A DNA stretch of 10,455 nt from an uncultured Bacilli bacterium (GTDB lineage Bacteria; Bacillota_I; Bacilli_A; RF39; UBA660), in NCBI GenBank assembly GCA_947598455.1, contig CANQFI010000054.1:1-10455 (forward strand). Reading direction: 5' to 3'. Within the stretch, counting starts at the first letter, position 1, and each line of letters starts with the position of its first letter. The position numbers and the translations under genes are program-made. Of this stretch, positions 1 through 8,143 are shown piece by piece. The notes under the pieces were generated by a model. That model saw only the letters and a list, made by a program, of their open reading frames with translations, searched no databases and was not told the DNA's origin.

Positions 1-3000
1 ATACTAAATTAAATAATAATGACTATTTAACAGTTACACAAAATTCTTCATGGTTTGGAAGTAGCGGAGATTATAAAATACAATTTAGAGCTAAAAATTC
101 TTCTAATAACACGACAATTAATACAACTATAACCTCTACTGGAGGAACTACAACCCAAATGGGTATCTACGAAGGCATGAAAATGTTAGCTGAAGCTAAA
201 GATGTCACAGAAGACATAGATGGAGAAACATTACATCGTACACCTGTCATGATTTTAATAACAGATGGTGTTCCAACTTACATTTCAAATGGTGATTGGT
301 GGAAACCAACAATTACCAGTGAAAGTCAACAATTAGGTGATGGAAGTAAAAATGCTGATGGATTAAATTTTGCTACCATGTTAACCGCTGCTTATATGAA
401 AAAAATTGTTAATCAACACTATTACGGAAACGAAAAAGGCAGTAATGGACATAGTGCTCGAATATTTACTATCAGCGTTGATACTGATGAACAAAATAAA
501 GACATAATGGAAAGTACCTTTAATCCTAAAGACAAATGGGATTCAGAATCCGATATGTCAAAAAAATTAAAGACTTATTGGCAATCTTATCAAAATAATC
601 AACAACCATTTGATGTAAAGGTAACAACTTGTTCAAGTACTTTTTTTTGCAAGGAACAAACCTATTCTATAAAACATCCTACTTCAACAACTGAAGGAAT
701 TTCTGATTTAACCGAAGAAGATATGAAGTATAACAATTCATACTATGATGTTCAATCAGCAAATTTACAAGAAATATTCAGTAATATTATGGATTCACTA
801 TCCAGTGAAATATTTAATCCAGTTGAAGGTACTAATAGTGCTGGCGTAAATAATTCATTAACTTTTGCTGAACCACTCGGTTTATATATGGAAGTAAAAG
901 ATAAAGCCATCGCCGTTAACAACCCCGTAGAAGGTAGTGAAAATATTCAAAATGAACATGGCATTTACGATATGGCCATACTACTTTATAATCAAATGCA
1001 TGGTATTGTGAAAACTGCCGTCTACGATGAATCATTTGTTGAAAGCCACAGCAACGATGGTAACGAGTTTAAAGCAGGATGGTATAGTAGCAATGGTTCT
1101 TACTTAGGCACAAATAGTGAAGGAAGCTGGAGCAATGGTGATACTTACTATGTTGATAAACAAACTGCTCTTCAATTCGTACCAACCATTCCCGAAAAAA
1201 GTAGTTCCTCCTCAGATAATGAAGATTTAAAGCATATTGTTTATACACTATATCGTTTTGCTGAAAATACAAATGATAGAAACACAACAATATCAAATCC
1301 TTGTTATGGTGGAAATTCTGAAGTCACATTTAAATTAAGCGATATTAGAATCTGGGTTGAAGAAAGTGGTAACTACGTTAACCAGAGTGGTATGATCATT
1401 CCTGGCTCTGGATATGATTCAATGTTATACATCAATCTTCCATCTAATGCTATTCCTTCTGAAGTAGCAAAAATAACTCTAGATGAAAAAGGTAATATTG
1501 CCAAATATGATACAAACATAGATGAAAAAGGGATTTCGAATCCCTTGAGAGTTTTCTATAGTGTTGGTATAAAAGATGAATACTTAACTGAAGATAACTT
1601 AGATATGGACCTAACCAAAGTCAGTCAAGAATATATTGAACATTTTAAAAACGATGATGGCTCTCTAAATTTTTTTGATAGTTATTGGAGTAAATCTACA
1701 TACGACGATTATGAAAATGAAGACAAAAGAACTAGAGGAGATACTACTTTATCTTTCTCCCCAAGCCAAAGTAATAAATATTACTTTTTTCAAAAAAATC
1801 TAGCATTATACACAGATGCTTATTATATTGGTACCGATGGCTCAACCACACATATCGATGATTTAAGTAAATACGAAAATAAAACTTTAGCTAAAATATA
1901 TGATGGAAAATCAGACAACAAGGAAATTCCTGAAGATATAAAAAAACAGATTCAAAGTGATTTTCAAAACAATACTATATCTCAAGACACAATAGTAATA
2001 TTAAGTCAAGACGTTATCACAGACACTAACGGTTTCACAAAAAACGGAACATATTACATAATTGATGATTACTACGTCCCAGATAAAGATGGCAAAGGTA
2101 AAAAAGTCGAAATAGTTATCCAAAGATCTGGTCAAGACTTTAGTTTAGGTACTGAAGGTGAAAGTGAGCAAAAAGGTGACTATCTATGTTGGAAAGCTAA
2201 AACAAGAAATAGTACAGAAACTTATGATTTCAACGCAAAACCAAGTAATGATGACTATGTCTTATCTACCAAAGTAGGAGCATTGAGAGTCGGTAACTTA
2301 TCAAGTAACATTGGTACTAAAGAAAATAACAAAACTGAAACAGCTTATAACTATTATATTCCTACCATCTCTGCTACTAAAGAAAATGATGATGTTGATA
2401 TCACCAACTATTTAGGAAATAATGGTCGCTTAATCGCTCAAGACTCATTATTAATGATTACTAAAGAACTAGAAGGTACTCTAGAATCTGAAGAAGATGA
2501 CCAATTTAATTTTGAAGTATATATCGAAGGAAAAGAAGGCAATTACCAAGGCATCATCGTCAAAAAACACAATAGTGAAACTGGTATTCATTGGGACTAC
2601 ATTATTGAAAAAATTGAAGTCGTAGTTGATCAAGATGGTTATTTATTAGCTCCTGATGATTCAAAAGCTGTAATTGAACATAATGGTCAAAAATATATTA
2701 TGAAACTACACAACAAAACTGATTTTGATAAAGAATTGTCTGTTGAAGCAACACAAGAAACAGACGAAAATACCGATGGCATTCAAAAATTCTACGTTAT
2801 GGTTGATTACTATAACGAATCAAACTCAAACACAGCAGCAGAAAATAACCAAAAAGTATATGTTTGGGAAACTGCAACCGGTAATACCGAAAATGGTAAT
2901 AAAAACAAATTTGGCGATAAATTCAAAACTAAATCATCATACAAAACACAAAATGTTAAATTTGGATATAAAAAAGACACACTAAGCGAAAATACATATC

Positions 3001-6000
3001 CAGATGAATGGACTGCTGAAGACAAAGAATTAGAACCATATACAACTAATATTACATTAAAACCAGATGAAGGTATTTTAATAAATGGTATTAAAACTGG
3101 ATCAGACTATAAAGTAACAGAAATAATTACGAAAAACCAAGATACATCAGGTGTTAACTTTAAAAGTATCGAACATAAAATGAACAATTCGACTAATAAA
3201 TATACATATGAAAGTAACAATACAGATGCAATACCAGGTGATGGTGCAAATGGTTTCCAAAAGAACGAAGACGATGATAAAAATAATAAAACATATATGA
3301 TCTTTGGTGATACCGGGAGTAACTTGGAAGAAGTTCACTATACAAACTATGATAAATTAAAACACTTAACTATTTCTAAAAGTCTTGAACCAGAAGAAGG
3401 TACAACCATCACAAATCATGATAAAAACATTGAATTCCCATTTAACATCTCATTTCATACATTAGATAACCAACCATTAAACACCAAGATTGAATATAAA
3501 AAAATTAAAATAGATGAAAAAGTGACAGATGATGGATTTACTGAATTACAATTAAATGGTAATGAAGGTGAAACATTCAGTTTCCATCTAAAAGCTGATG
3601 AACAAATCGTCTTCGATAAACTACCACTAGACACTGGCTACAAATATGAATTAATTGAAGAAGCAACTGATGGTTATGAATCAGAAAATTCAACAATAAA
3701 AGGTGTTGTAGAAGCTAATAGTGATGGAGTCATGCCTCAAACAGTTCATAATATTAAACTTGTACCAAAGATTGATGTCTCTCTTACAGGGACAAAAACA
3801 TTAATTGGTGATGAACTACAAAAAGACGAATTTGAATTTGTTATTATACCTAACGATAATAATCCTGAAGAAGATCCAATCAAAGAAGAAACAATTGTCT
3901 CAAATGATGATAAAGGCCAAATTACCTTTATAAATAAAGAATATACTAAAGCTGGTACATATAATTATCATGTAAAAGAGAAAAAACTTTCTGAAACCGA
4001 TATTATTTATGATACAACAGAATATGATGTTAAAGTTACAATTACTGAAACACCAGATGAAAAGTTATTAAAAGAAATCGAAATAACAAGTAATGGTATC
4101 GTAAAAGATAATATAACTTTTACTAATATCCGTGTAAAAAAAGACATTAATCTAAGTGGTACTAAGGAATTAATAGGAAAAAGCCTAGAAGATCAAGAAT
4201 TTAGTTTTGTTATATCTCCAGATACTTCAAATCCACAAGATGATATAATTAATCATGAACTTACAGTTACTAATGATACTTTAGGACATATTGAATTCCT
4301 TAAAGGTACATATACAAATATAGGTACTTATTTATATCATATTAAAGAAGTCATTCCTAATGAAACAGACTCAATTATTTATGATGAAACAAAATATGAT
4401 GTTAAAGTTACTATTTCTTTAGATGAGTATAATCAAGTTGTTAGTCAAACTGATATTACACATAATGGTACAAAAGTAGATGAGATTATATTTAAAAATA
4501 TTAATGTTAATGAACAAATTGAATTAACTGGTACTAAACATTTAACTGGTGGATCATTAAATGATGATGAATTTAGTTTTGTTATTTCACCTGATGAAAA
4601 CAATCCTAAAGAAGACCCAATTAAAGAATCATTAATAGTAAAAAATAAAAGTAATGGTTCAATAACATTTATTAATCATACATATACCAAAGTTGGTAAA
4701 TATTTATATCACATTTATGAAGATAGTAGTGAAAATAGACTTGATATTATTTATGATAAAACATCATATGATGTTACTGTAGATATTCAAAATATTAATG
4801 GTGTAATTACTAGTCAAGTCTCTATTAGTAACAATGATGTGGCTGTTCCAAGAATTGAATTTACAAATTACATTATTGCTGAACAAGTAACATTAAATGG
4901 TATGAAGTATTTAGCAGGCAAAAAATTAGAAGACAAAGAATTTAGTTTCACAATAACACCAAATGCATCTAATCCTGAAGGAGATATTATAAAAGGTGTA
5001 ACTACTGTTTCTAATGATGATAAAGGAAATATACAATTTATAAACGGAAAATATCAACAAGTAGGTATCTATAAATATGAAATAAAAGAAGTTATACCTG
5101 ATAATACTGATAATATTAAATATGATTCAACAATTTATAATGTTACTATTACAGTTAGTCTTGTTGATGGTGTTATATCCAATAAAATTGATATTAAAGC
5201 CAATAATAGTACAAGAGGAACTATAAGCTTTAACAATGCTTATCAAGAAACAAGCATTAAATTAAATGGACTTAAATCTTTAATAGGTAAAAAACTACAA
5301 GATGAAGAATTTAGTTTTACTATAACACCAAACACATCAAATCCTAAAGGAGATATCCTTACAAGCCCTATAACAGTTAAAAATGATGCTTCTGGCAACA
5401 TTACATTTATTGATGGTAAATACCATAATACAGGTATTTATAAATATAAAATAAATGAAAATACAACAAATCAAGAAAATCACATTGAATATGATAAAAG
5501 TATTTATGATATAACAATTACTATAGATGAAAAAGTAGATGGTAGTTTAACTAATAATATCGTTATTAACAAAAATAATAATGTTGTAAATGATATTAAT
5601 TTTACTAATTATTATATCAATTTACCTATAACTATTAGTGGAACTAAATACTTAGAAGGCAAAGAAATAGAAGATCAAGAATTTAGTTTTGCTATTACTC
5701 CTAATCCGAATAATCCTTTAGGAGATGCTTTAAGTGACGAAGTTATTGTTAAAAATGATGCTTCCGGTAATATTACATTTATTAATGGTAATTATACTGA
5801 AATAGGTACCTATAAATACAAAATAAAAGAGTTAATACCAGAAGAATTATCAAACATTAAATATGATACAAATGAATATGAAATAATAATATCTATATCA
5901 ATAGAAGATAATAAAATTGTTAAAAATATTAATATAATAAGTAATGATGATGCTACTAAAAATTCTATTGAATTTGTTAATATTTTTCAAACAGTTCAAG

Positions 6001-6479
6001 TAGAACTTAATGGTCAAAAGATTTTAAAAGGTGACAAATTAAAAGGTAATGATTTTAACTTTATGGTTATTCCAGATCCAAATAATCCTTTAGATGATCC
6101 CATTACAGAAACTTTAATAATATCCAATGATGAAAATGGTAATATACCTTTAATTAAACAAACATATCAACAAGCAGGAACTTATAAATATATAATTAAA
6201 GAACAAATAGATACATCAATTAAAAATATAAAGTATGATGAAATTATTTATGAAGTTACTATTGTAATAGATTATGATGATAAAGGATTATTAACAAAAA
6301 ATATTAGTATTACAAGTAATGATAATATTGTTGATAATATATCATTTACCAATAACACAAAATTTGAAATTCCAAATACTTTAGATTATATTGGCAAACA
6401 TTTTCTTATATTATTTATAACAATAATAACTATGGGTAGTATATTATTCATATATAGAAGATATAATATTCAGAAATAA
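1..6479 (+). CDS. Giant cell-wall-anchored surface adhesin, VWA plus isopeptide-stalk protein (5' end outside window)
   Basis: This is a surface adhesin or pilin-like stalk. The frame is open from base 3, so the true start and signal peptide lie upstream; Met at 159 falls inside the VWA fold and is not the start. At least 2,158 residues are present. Numbering from that Met: a VWA domain runs to about residue 215, with GGTTT (MIDAS Thr near base 147) and ITDG (MIDAS Asp at 264-266) visible and the DxSxS motif outside the window. A region I cannot assign follows (about 220-760). Two prealbumin/DUF7601-like modules begin near bases 2450 (LMITKELEG) and 3363 (HLTISKSLEP). Seven FctA-like repeats occupy 3777-6353. 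The tail at residues 2071-2106 has IPNTL, a hydrophobic helix, then basic RRYNIQK, as in sortase substrates. Attachment to peptidoglycan and host or substrate binding are inferred from these domains. Composition becomes markedly more AT-rich through the repeats. Confidence is high for a surface protein and low for the ligand. Confidence 0.93.
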   Translation, partial: TKLNNNDYLTVTQNSSWFGSSGDYKIQFRAKNSSNNTTINTTITSTGGTTTQMGIYEGMKMLAEAKDVTEDIDGETLHRTPVMILITDGVPTYISNGDWWKPTITSESQQLGDGSKNADGLNFATMLTAAYMKKIVNQHYYGNEKGSNGHSARIFTISVDTDEQNKDIMESTFNPKDKWDSESDMSKKLKTYWQSYQNNQQPFDVKVTTCSSTFFCKEQTYSIKHPTSTTEGISDLTEEDMKYNNSYYDVQSANLQEIFSNIMDSLSSEIFNPVEGTNSAGVNNSLTFAEPLGLYMEVKDKAIAVNNPVEGSENIQNEHGIYDMAILLYNQMHGIVKTAVYDESFVESHSNDGNEFKAGWYSSNGSYLGTNSEGSWSNGDTYYVDKQTALQFVPTIPEKSSSSSDNEDLKHIVYTLYRFAENTNDRNTTISNPCYGGNSEVTFKLSDIRIWVEESGNYVNQSGMIIPGSGYDSMLYINLPSNAIPSEVAKITLDEKGNIAKYDTNIDEKGISNPLRVFYSVGIKDEYLTEDNLDMDLTKVSQEYIEHFKNDDGSLNFFDSYWSKSTYDDYENEDKRTRGDTTLSFSPSQSNKYYFFQKNLALYTDAYYIGTDGSTTHIDDLSKYENKTLAKIYDGKSDNKEIPEDIKKQIQSDFQNNTISQDTIVILSQDVITDTNGFTKNGTYYIIDDYYVPDKDGKGKKVEIVIQRSGQDFSLGTEGESEQKGDYLCWKAKTRNSTETYDFNAKPSNDDYVLSTKVGALRVGNLSSNIGTKENNKTETAYNYYIPTISATKENDDVDITNYLGNNGRLIAQDSLLMITKELEGTLESEEDDQFNFEVYIEGKEGNYQGIIVKKHNSETGIHWDYIIEKIEVVVDQDGYLLAPDDSKAVIEHNGQKYIMKLHNKTDFDKELSVEATQETDENTDGIQKFYVMVDYYNESNSNTAAENNQKVYVWETATGNTENGNKNKFGDKFKTKSSYKTQNVKFGYKKDTLSENTYPDEWTAEDKELEPYTTNITLKPDEGILINGIKTGSDYKVTEIITKNQDTSGVNFKSIEHKMNNSTNKYTYESNNTDAIPGDGANGFQKNEDDDKNNKTYMIFGDTGSNLEEVHYTNYDKLKHLTISKSLEPEEGTTITNHDKNIEFPFNISFHTLDNQPLNTKIEYKKIKIDEKVTDDGFTELQLNGNEGETFSFHLKADEQIVFDKLPLDTGYKYELIEEATDGYESENSTIKGVVEANSDGVMPQTVHNIKLVPKIDVSLTGTKTLIGDELQKDEFEFVIIPNDNNPEEDPIKEETIVSNDDKGQITFINKEYTKAGTYNYHVKEKKLSETDIIYDTTEYDVKVTITETPDEKLLKEIEITSNGIVKDNITFTNIRVKKDINLSGTKELIGKSLEDQEFSFVISPDTSNPQDDIINHELTVTNDTLGHIEFLKGTYTNIGTYLYHIKEVIPNETDSIIYDETKYDVKVTISLDEYNQVVSQTDITHNGTKVDEIIFKNINVNEQIELTGTKHLTGGSLNDDEFSFVISPDENNPKEDPIKESLIVKNKSNGSITFINHTYTKVGKYLYHIYEDSSENRLDIIYDKTSYDVTVDIQNINGVITSQVSISNNDVAVPRIEFTNYIIAEQVTLNGMKYLAGKKLEDKEFSFTITPNASNPEGDIIKGVTTVSNDDKGNIQFINGKYQQVGIYKYEIKEVIPDNTDNIKYDSTIYNVTITVSLVDGVISNKIDIKANNSTRGTISFNNAYQETSIKLNGLKSLIGKKLQDEEFSFTITPNTSNPKGDILTSPITVKNDASGNITFIDGKYHNTGIYKYKINENTTNQENHIEYDKSIYDITITIDEKVDGSLTNNIVINKNNNVVNDINFTNYYINLPITISGTKYLEGKEIEDQEFSFAITPNPNNPLGDALSDEVIVKNDASGNITFINGNYTEIGTYKYKIKELIPEELSNIKYDTNEYEIIISISIEDNKIVKNINIISNDDATKNSIEFVNIFQTVQVELNGQKILKGDKLKGNDFNFMVIPDPNNPLDDPITETLIISNDENGNIPLIKQTYQQAGTYKYIIKEQIDTSIKNIKYDEIIYEVTIVIDYDDKGLLTKNISITSNDNIVDNISFTNNTKFEIPNTLDYIGKHFLILFITIITMGSILFIYRRYNIQK
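3777..6353 (+). repeat. Seven tandem FctA/Spy0128-type isopeptide pilin repeats
   Basis: Seven in-frame units begin at 3777, 4146, 4518, 4887, 5256, 5628 and 6000, spaced 123 or 124 codons. Each opens with a strand of the form (V/I)xLxGxKxL, followed by DEFSF-like and NPxxD segments, a YxYxIxE strand, a YDxxxYxVxI strand and a closing FxN. In Spy0128/FctA domains the first-strand Lys and last-strand Asn form an intramolecular isopeptide bond catalysed by the Glu. All seven units keep this triad by eye: the Lys residues are at codons 3795, 4164, 4536, 4905, 5274, 5646 and 6018, the Glu sits in YHVKE, YHIKE, YHIYE, YEIKE, YKINE, YKIKE and YIIKE, and the Asn in FTN, FKN or FNN-type ends. The array is therefore predicted to be a rigid, protease-resistant stalk holding the N-terminal domains away from the wall. 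Confidence 0.88.
6369..6476 (+). other. C-terminal cell-wall sorting signal, variant motif IPNTL
   Basis: The last 36 residues have the three-part order of a sortase substrate: a pentapeptide (IPNTL, 6369-6383), then a hydrophobic stretch of about 20 residues beginning HFLILFITIIT, then a short basic tail RRYNIQK before the stop. Pro and Thr of LPXTG are kept. Leu at position 1 is Ile and Gly at position 5 is Leu. Known sortases cleave after Thr, so cleavage here is plausible, but a Leu in the fifth position is unusual. The segment could alternatively act only as a membrane anchor. No sortase gene lies in the window. Confidence 0.6.
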
Positions 6480-6527
6480 AAAAAATTGATAAAAAATTGA
6501 AGTGAACCACAAATAGTTCAAAAAAAG

Positions 6528-6555
6528 AACAGGTAAGATTAATTTCTTACCTGTT
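6528..6555. terminator. Rho-independent terminator after the adhesin, probably bidirectional
   Basis: A perfect 11-base-pair stem (AACAGGTAAGA at 6528-6538, TCTTACCTGTT at 6545-6555) encloses a six-base loop and starts 48 bases after the adhesin stop. On the plus strand it ends in TTTT. On the minus strand it is followed by the complement of six A residues (6521-6526), giving a U-run. It could therefore also stop transcripts arriving from the endonuclease operon and the IS remnant on the minus strand. Confidence 0.85.
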
Positions 6556-6559
6556 TTAA

Positions 6560-7075
6560 CTATAAGCAATTTATATTATACAATAATATCCAGTTTTCAA
6601 CAAAAATCATGTATTCTTGTAAAAATATGATTTTATTATTGTACAAAGTTTCTTTCTTAAATATTGTATAAAAAATCCCATTGTGAAGTATCATTTGATA
6701 TCCTTTTCTTGACATGAAAATAGTAATTTTATTTAAATGCAGATAGTTTAGTCCCCATAAGGTGTATATTACTATTAATAATAGATCATGTACATCTTTT
6801 ATTATTTGATTAAATTAGTTAAAATATCAATTACTAATTTATTATCTCTATGTTTTGATATTTTATATCTTTCTTTCTAATCTTCTTTTGTTAAATCTCT
6901 TTCTTTAGGACATCCACACTTATCTAATTTTTGAGATTTATTTAATCATTTTATTTTTCCTAGTTTAAATAGTATTTTGAGATATTACAAATTATTTTAA
7001 TGATACTCACATTGCAAATATCTTTCTAATATAATCCTTTTTAACGTCATCATTATTTTTTTTAATTTTTGTCAT
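6560..7075 (-). pseudogene. Decayed IS3-family insertion sequence (transposase OrfA and OrfB fragments)
   Basis: Reading the minus strand gives transposase fragments in several frames interrupted by stops. From 7075 the reading is MTKIKKNNDD... then VSLK-stop-FVISQNTI, which resembles the N-terminal helix-turn-helix of IS3 OrfA (SxKE-x-ISxxTI) with two internal stops. From 6870 to 6805 the reading RYKISKHRDNKLVID resembles the IS3 OrfB integrase core before its second Asp. After a frameshift, a 51-codon stretch from ATG at 6715 to TAG at 6560 begins MSRKG and continues FKKETLYNN and VENWILLYN. This matches the OrfB C-terminus (family pattern SMSRKGN, DN, ESFFG, LKxE, then YN). The in-frame codons before it (YTLWGLNYLH) look like a worn HSDQGWxYxH. 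The DDE residues are mostly lost and the middle of OrfB is deleted, so it is not functional. The OrfB tail is the most secure part and the OrfA assignment is weaker. The exact IS ends could not be found. Confidence 0.6.
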
Positions 7076-7094
7076 TTTGAAGCCATAAGAAAAC

Positions 7095-7110
7095 ACTTCC
7101 TTCCGGAAGT
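7095..7110 (-). terminator. Possible weak terminator downstream of the endonuclease
   Basis: A six-base-pair stem with a four-base loop (ACTTCC, ttcc, GGAAGT) lies about 80 bases beyond the endonuclease stop. Read on the minus strand it is followed by GTTTTCTT, a short U-rich run. The stem is short and the tract imperfect, so termination may rely on the stronger hairpin at 6528-6555 instead. The same bases include the palindrome CTTCCGGAAG and could be a relic of an IS end. Confidence 0.35.
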
Positions 7111-7189
7111 ATACCATATCATATTTTTTTTACTAATTTTTTATTGATGTCTACCATAAAGGACGCAGTTAATACACTTATTTTTTTAT

Positions 7190-7801
7190 TTAAAATAATG
7201 AATCATCTGAAATATAATATTTCCCTTCTTTATTTAACCATCTTGCCATTGCCCATGCTTCTTGAAATCTAATATTTGCCATTGTCAAACCATATTCTCG
7301 ACAAAGTTTTTCGTATTTTTGATATGTTTCAGGTTGTTTCGTGAATATTATCCACATTAATGCAGATTCTGTTGTTTGATAAGTTAAACCACCATTTTTA
7401 TGTGAAGGTCTCTTAATTACATTACATCTTCTACATCTTAAAGTTAAATTATCAAGTGTATCAGCAGCATCTTGTAATTCCTCTCTTGGAATAATATGAT
7501 CTGCCTGTAAATCTAACCTCGTACCACAATCTGCACACTTTCCTGTTTCGTTAAAATGCCATTCTCTTACTGCCTCCCAACATTTTCTTTTTGGATAGTG
7601 TGACTGAAAAGTTTTTTTACTAGCAATTGATGTTCCTACTTGTGATGGATTCAGTTGTCCTAAAACTAATGTTGTTACCTCTTTATAGTTAACAAGTTTT
7701 TCCTTAATTAAAATTTCCAACAATTCCTTCCAATCATTTTCTGACCAATCACTATCTTTTTCAGGAAAAGTATCTGTATTATTATTAAATATTTTATTCA
7801 T
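7190..7801 (-). CDS. HNH endonuclease, likely the restriction enzyme of a type II-like R-M cassette
   Basis: This 203-residue protein is predicted to cut DNA with a beta-beta-alpha-metal HNH fold. The core spans about residues 85-135. Zinc-binding pairs CADC (C89, C92) and CRRC (C123, C126) flank ADHIIP, whose His102 is the expected general base. NLTLRC supplies Asn118, and CNVIK supplies Asn127 in place of the third His, a common variant. The N-terminal 80 residues and the aromatic C-terminal 65 residues, with no recognised domain, may provide DNA recognition. The gene overlaps the end of the upstream XRE gene by eight bases (ATGAATAA). AAGGAG at 7811-7816 is nine bases from the chosen ATG; an in-frame GTG at 7802-7804 is a possible start one codon earlier. 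Pairing with a divergent DNA methyltransferase and a small regulator supports restriction rather than homing. Recognition site and cut type cannot be read. Confidence 0.85.
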   Translation of the reverse strand: MNKIFNNNTDTFPEKDSDWSENDWKELLEILIKEKLVNYKEVTTLVLGQLNPSQVGTSIASKKTFQSHYPKRKCWEAVREWHFNETGKCADCGTRLDLQADHIIPREELQDAADTLDNLTLRCRRCNVIKRPSHKNGGLTYQTTESALMWIIFTKQPETYQKYEKLCREYGLTMANIRFQEAWAMARWLNKEGKYYISDDSLF

Positions 7802-8054
7802 CACTCGATTCTCCTTTTTCTATTTCTTTTTCCAGAAAAGCAGAAAATTCAGATAATGAAAAACCTAATGCATTTACAATCTCATAAATCTCAATAATAT
7901 CTAATCTTCTTTGTCCTGACTCGTACTTGCTAATATATGTTTGATCACAATTTAATATAGAAGATAGTTCCTGTTGAGTCATATTAGAGTTTAATCGTAA
8001 TTCTTTTAAAATATTCATTGCAATTTTATAATTATTAGAATAAAAAGTTTTCAT
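7794..8054 (-). CDS. XRE-family HTH regulator, probable C-protein-like controller of the R-M cassette
   Basis: This 86-residue DNA-binding protein has a Cro/C1-type helix-turn-helix at about residues 16-70. NMTQQELSSIL forms helices 1-2, DQTYISKYESGQR the recognition helix region, and LGFSLSEF the closing helix. The charged tail EKEIEKGESSDE follows. Size and position match the controller (C) proteins of type II R-M systems, which dimerise and bind inverted repeats to time endonuclease expression. It is the first gene of a two-gene minus-strand operon, overlapping the HNH gene so that the two are probably translationally coupled. The start is supported by AAAGGAGG at 8063-8070, eight bases upstream. 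The likely operator is the inverted repeat at 8099-8117 on its own promoter. A generic repressor of the operon, rather than an activating C protein, is equally possible. Confidence 0.88.
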   Translation of the reverse strand: MKTFYSNNYKIAMNILKELRLNSNMTQQELSSILNCDQTYISKYESGQRRLDIIEIYEIVNALGFSLSEFSAFLEKEIEKGESSDE

Positions 8055-8062
8055 AATTTATT

Positions 8063-8070
8063 CCTCCTTT
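8063..8070 (-). promoter_or_regulatory. Strong ribosome binding site of the XRE gene
   Basis: The minus strand reads AAAGGAGG ending eight bases before the ATG at 8054, an almost full match to the anti-Shine-Dalgarno. It favours this start over the internal Met13. Confidence 0.85.
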
Positions 8071-8078
8071 TATTCATG

Positions 8079-8107
8079 ATTATAAACAAACACTAAAAAT
8101 ATGCCAA
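8079..8107 (-). promoter_or_regulatory. Sigma-A-type promoter of the XRE-HNH operon
   Basis: On the minus strand a -35 box TTGGCA (8102-8107, five of six consensus bases) is separated by exactly 17 bases from a perfect -10 box TATAAT (8079-8084). Transcription should start near 8072, giving a leader of under 20 bases that carries the AAAGGAGG. The -35 box lies inside the inverted repeat at 8099-8117, so a protein bound there would block this promoter or be positioned to contact polymerase. Confidence 0.8.
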
Positions 8108-8117
8108 AATAGCATAT
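8099..8117. promoter_or_regulatory. Candidate operator: inverted repeat in the divergent R-M promoter region
   Basis: ATATGC (8099-8104) and GCATAT (8112-8117) are perfect inverted copies separated by seven bases (caaaata). The repeat covers the -35 box of the regulator-endonuclease promoter and lies about 40-60 bases upstream of the predicted methyltransferase start. This is the expected kind and place of site for the XRE dimer encoded next to it. Binding is inferred. Confidence 0.6.
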
Positions 8118-8143
8118 CAATATATTTTTTTATTATTTTTTTA

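Noticed and set aside
1069..1296. A 75-codon open frame on the minus strand inside the adhesin gene
   Set aside because: It lies wholly within a long, domain-rich plus-strand gene, has low-complexity composition and no ribosome site. The same applies to the open frames at 2725-2985 (plus) and at 2810-3025 and 3147-3338 (minus).
6579..6643. Nested inverted repeats (TACAATAATA with TATTATTGTA, and AAAATCAT with ATGATTTT) suggesting a structured RNA or a small mobile element
   Set aside because: They consist almost entirely of A and T, overlap the transposase remnant and have competing pairings (for example 6576-6585 with 6662-6671). Chance pairing is likely in DNA this AT-rich.
6709..6737. TTGACA followed after 17 bases by TTTAAA on the plus strand, resembling a promoter
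   Set aside because: The -10 match is poor and no plus-strand gene follows before 8174. It falls within the minus-strand IS remnant.
7190..7801. HNH gene as a homing endonuclease of an intron or the nuclease of a phage packaging module
   Set aside because: No intron or phage genes are nearby, and it shares an operon with an XRE regulator opposite a DNA methyltransferase, which fits restriction better.
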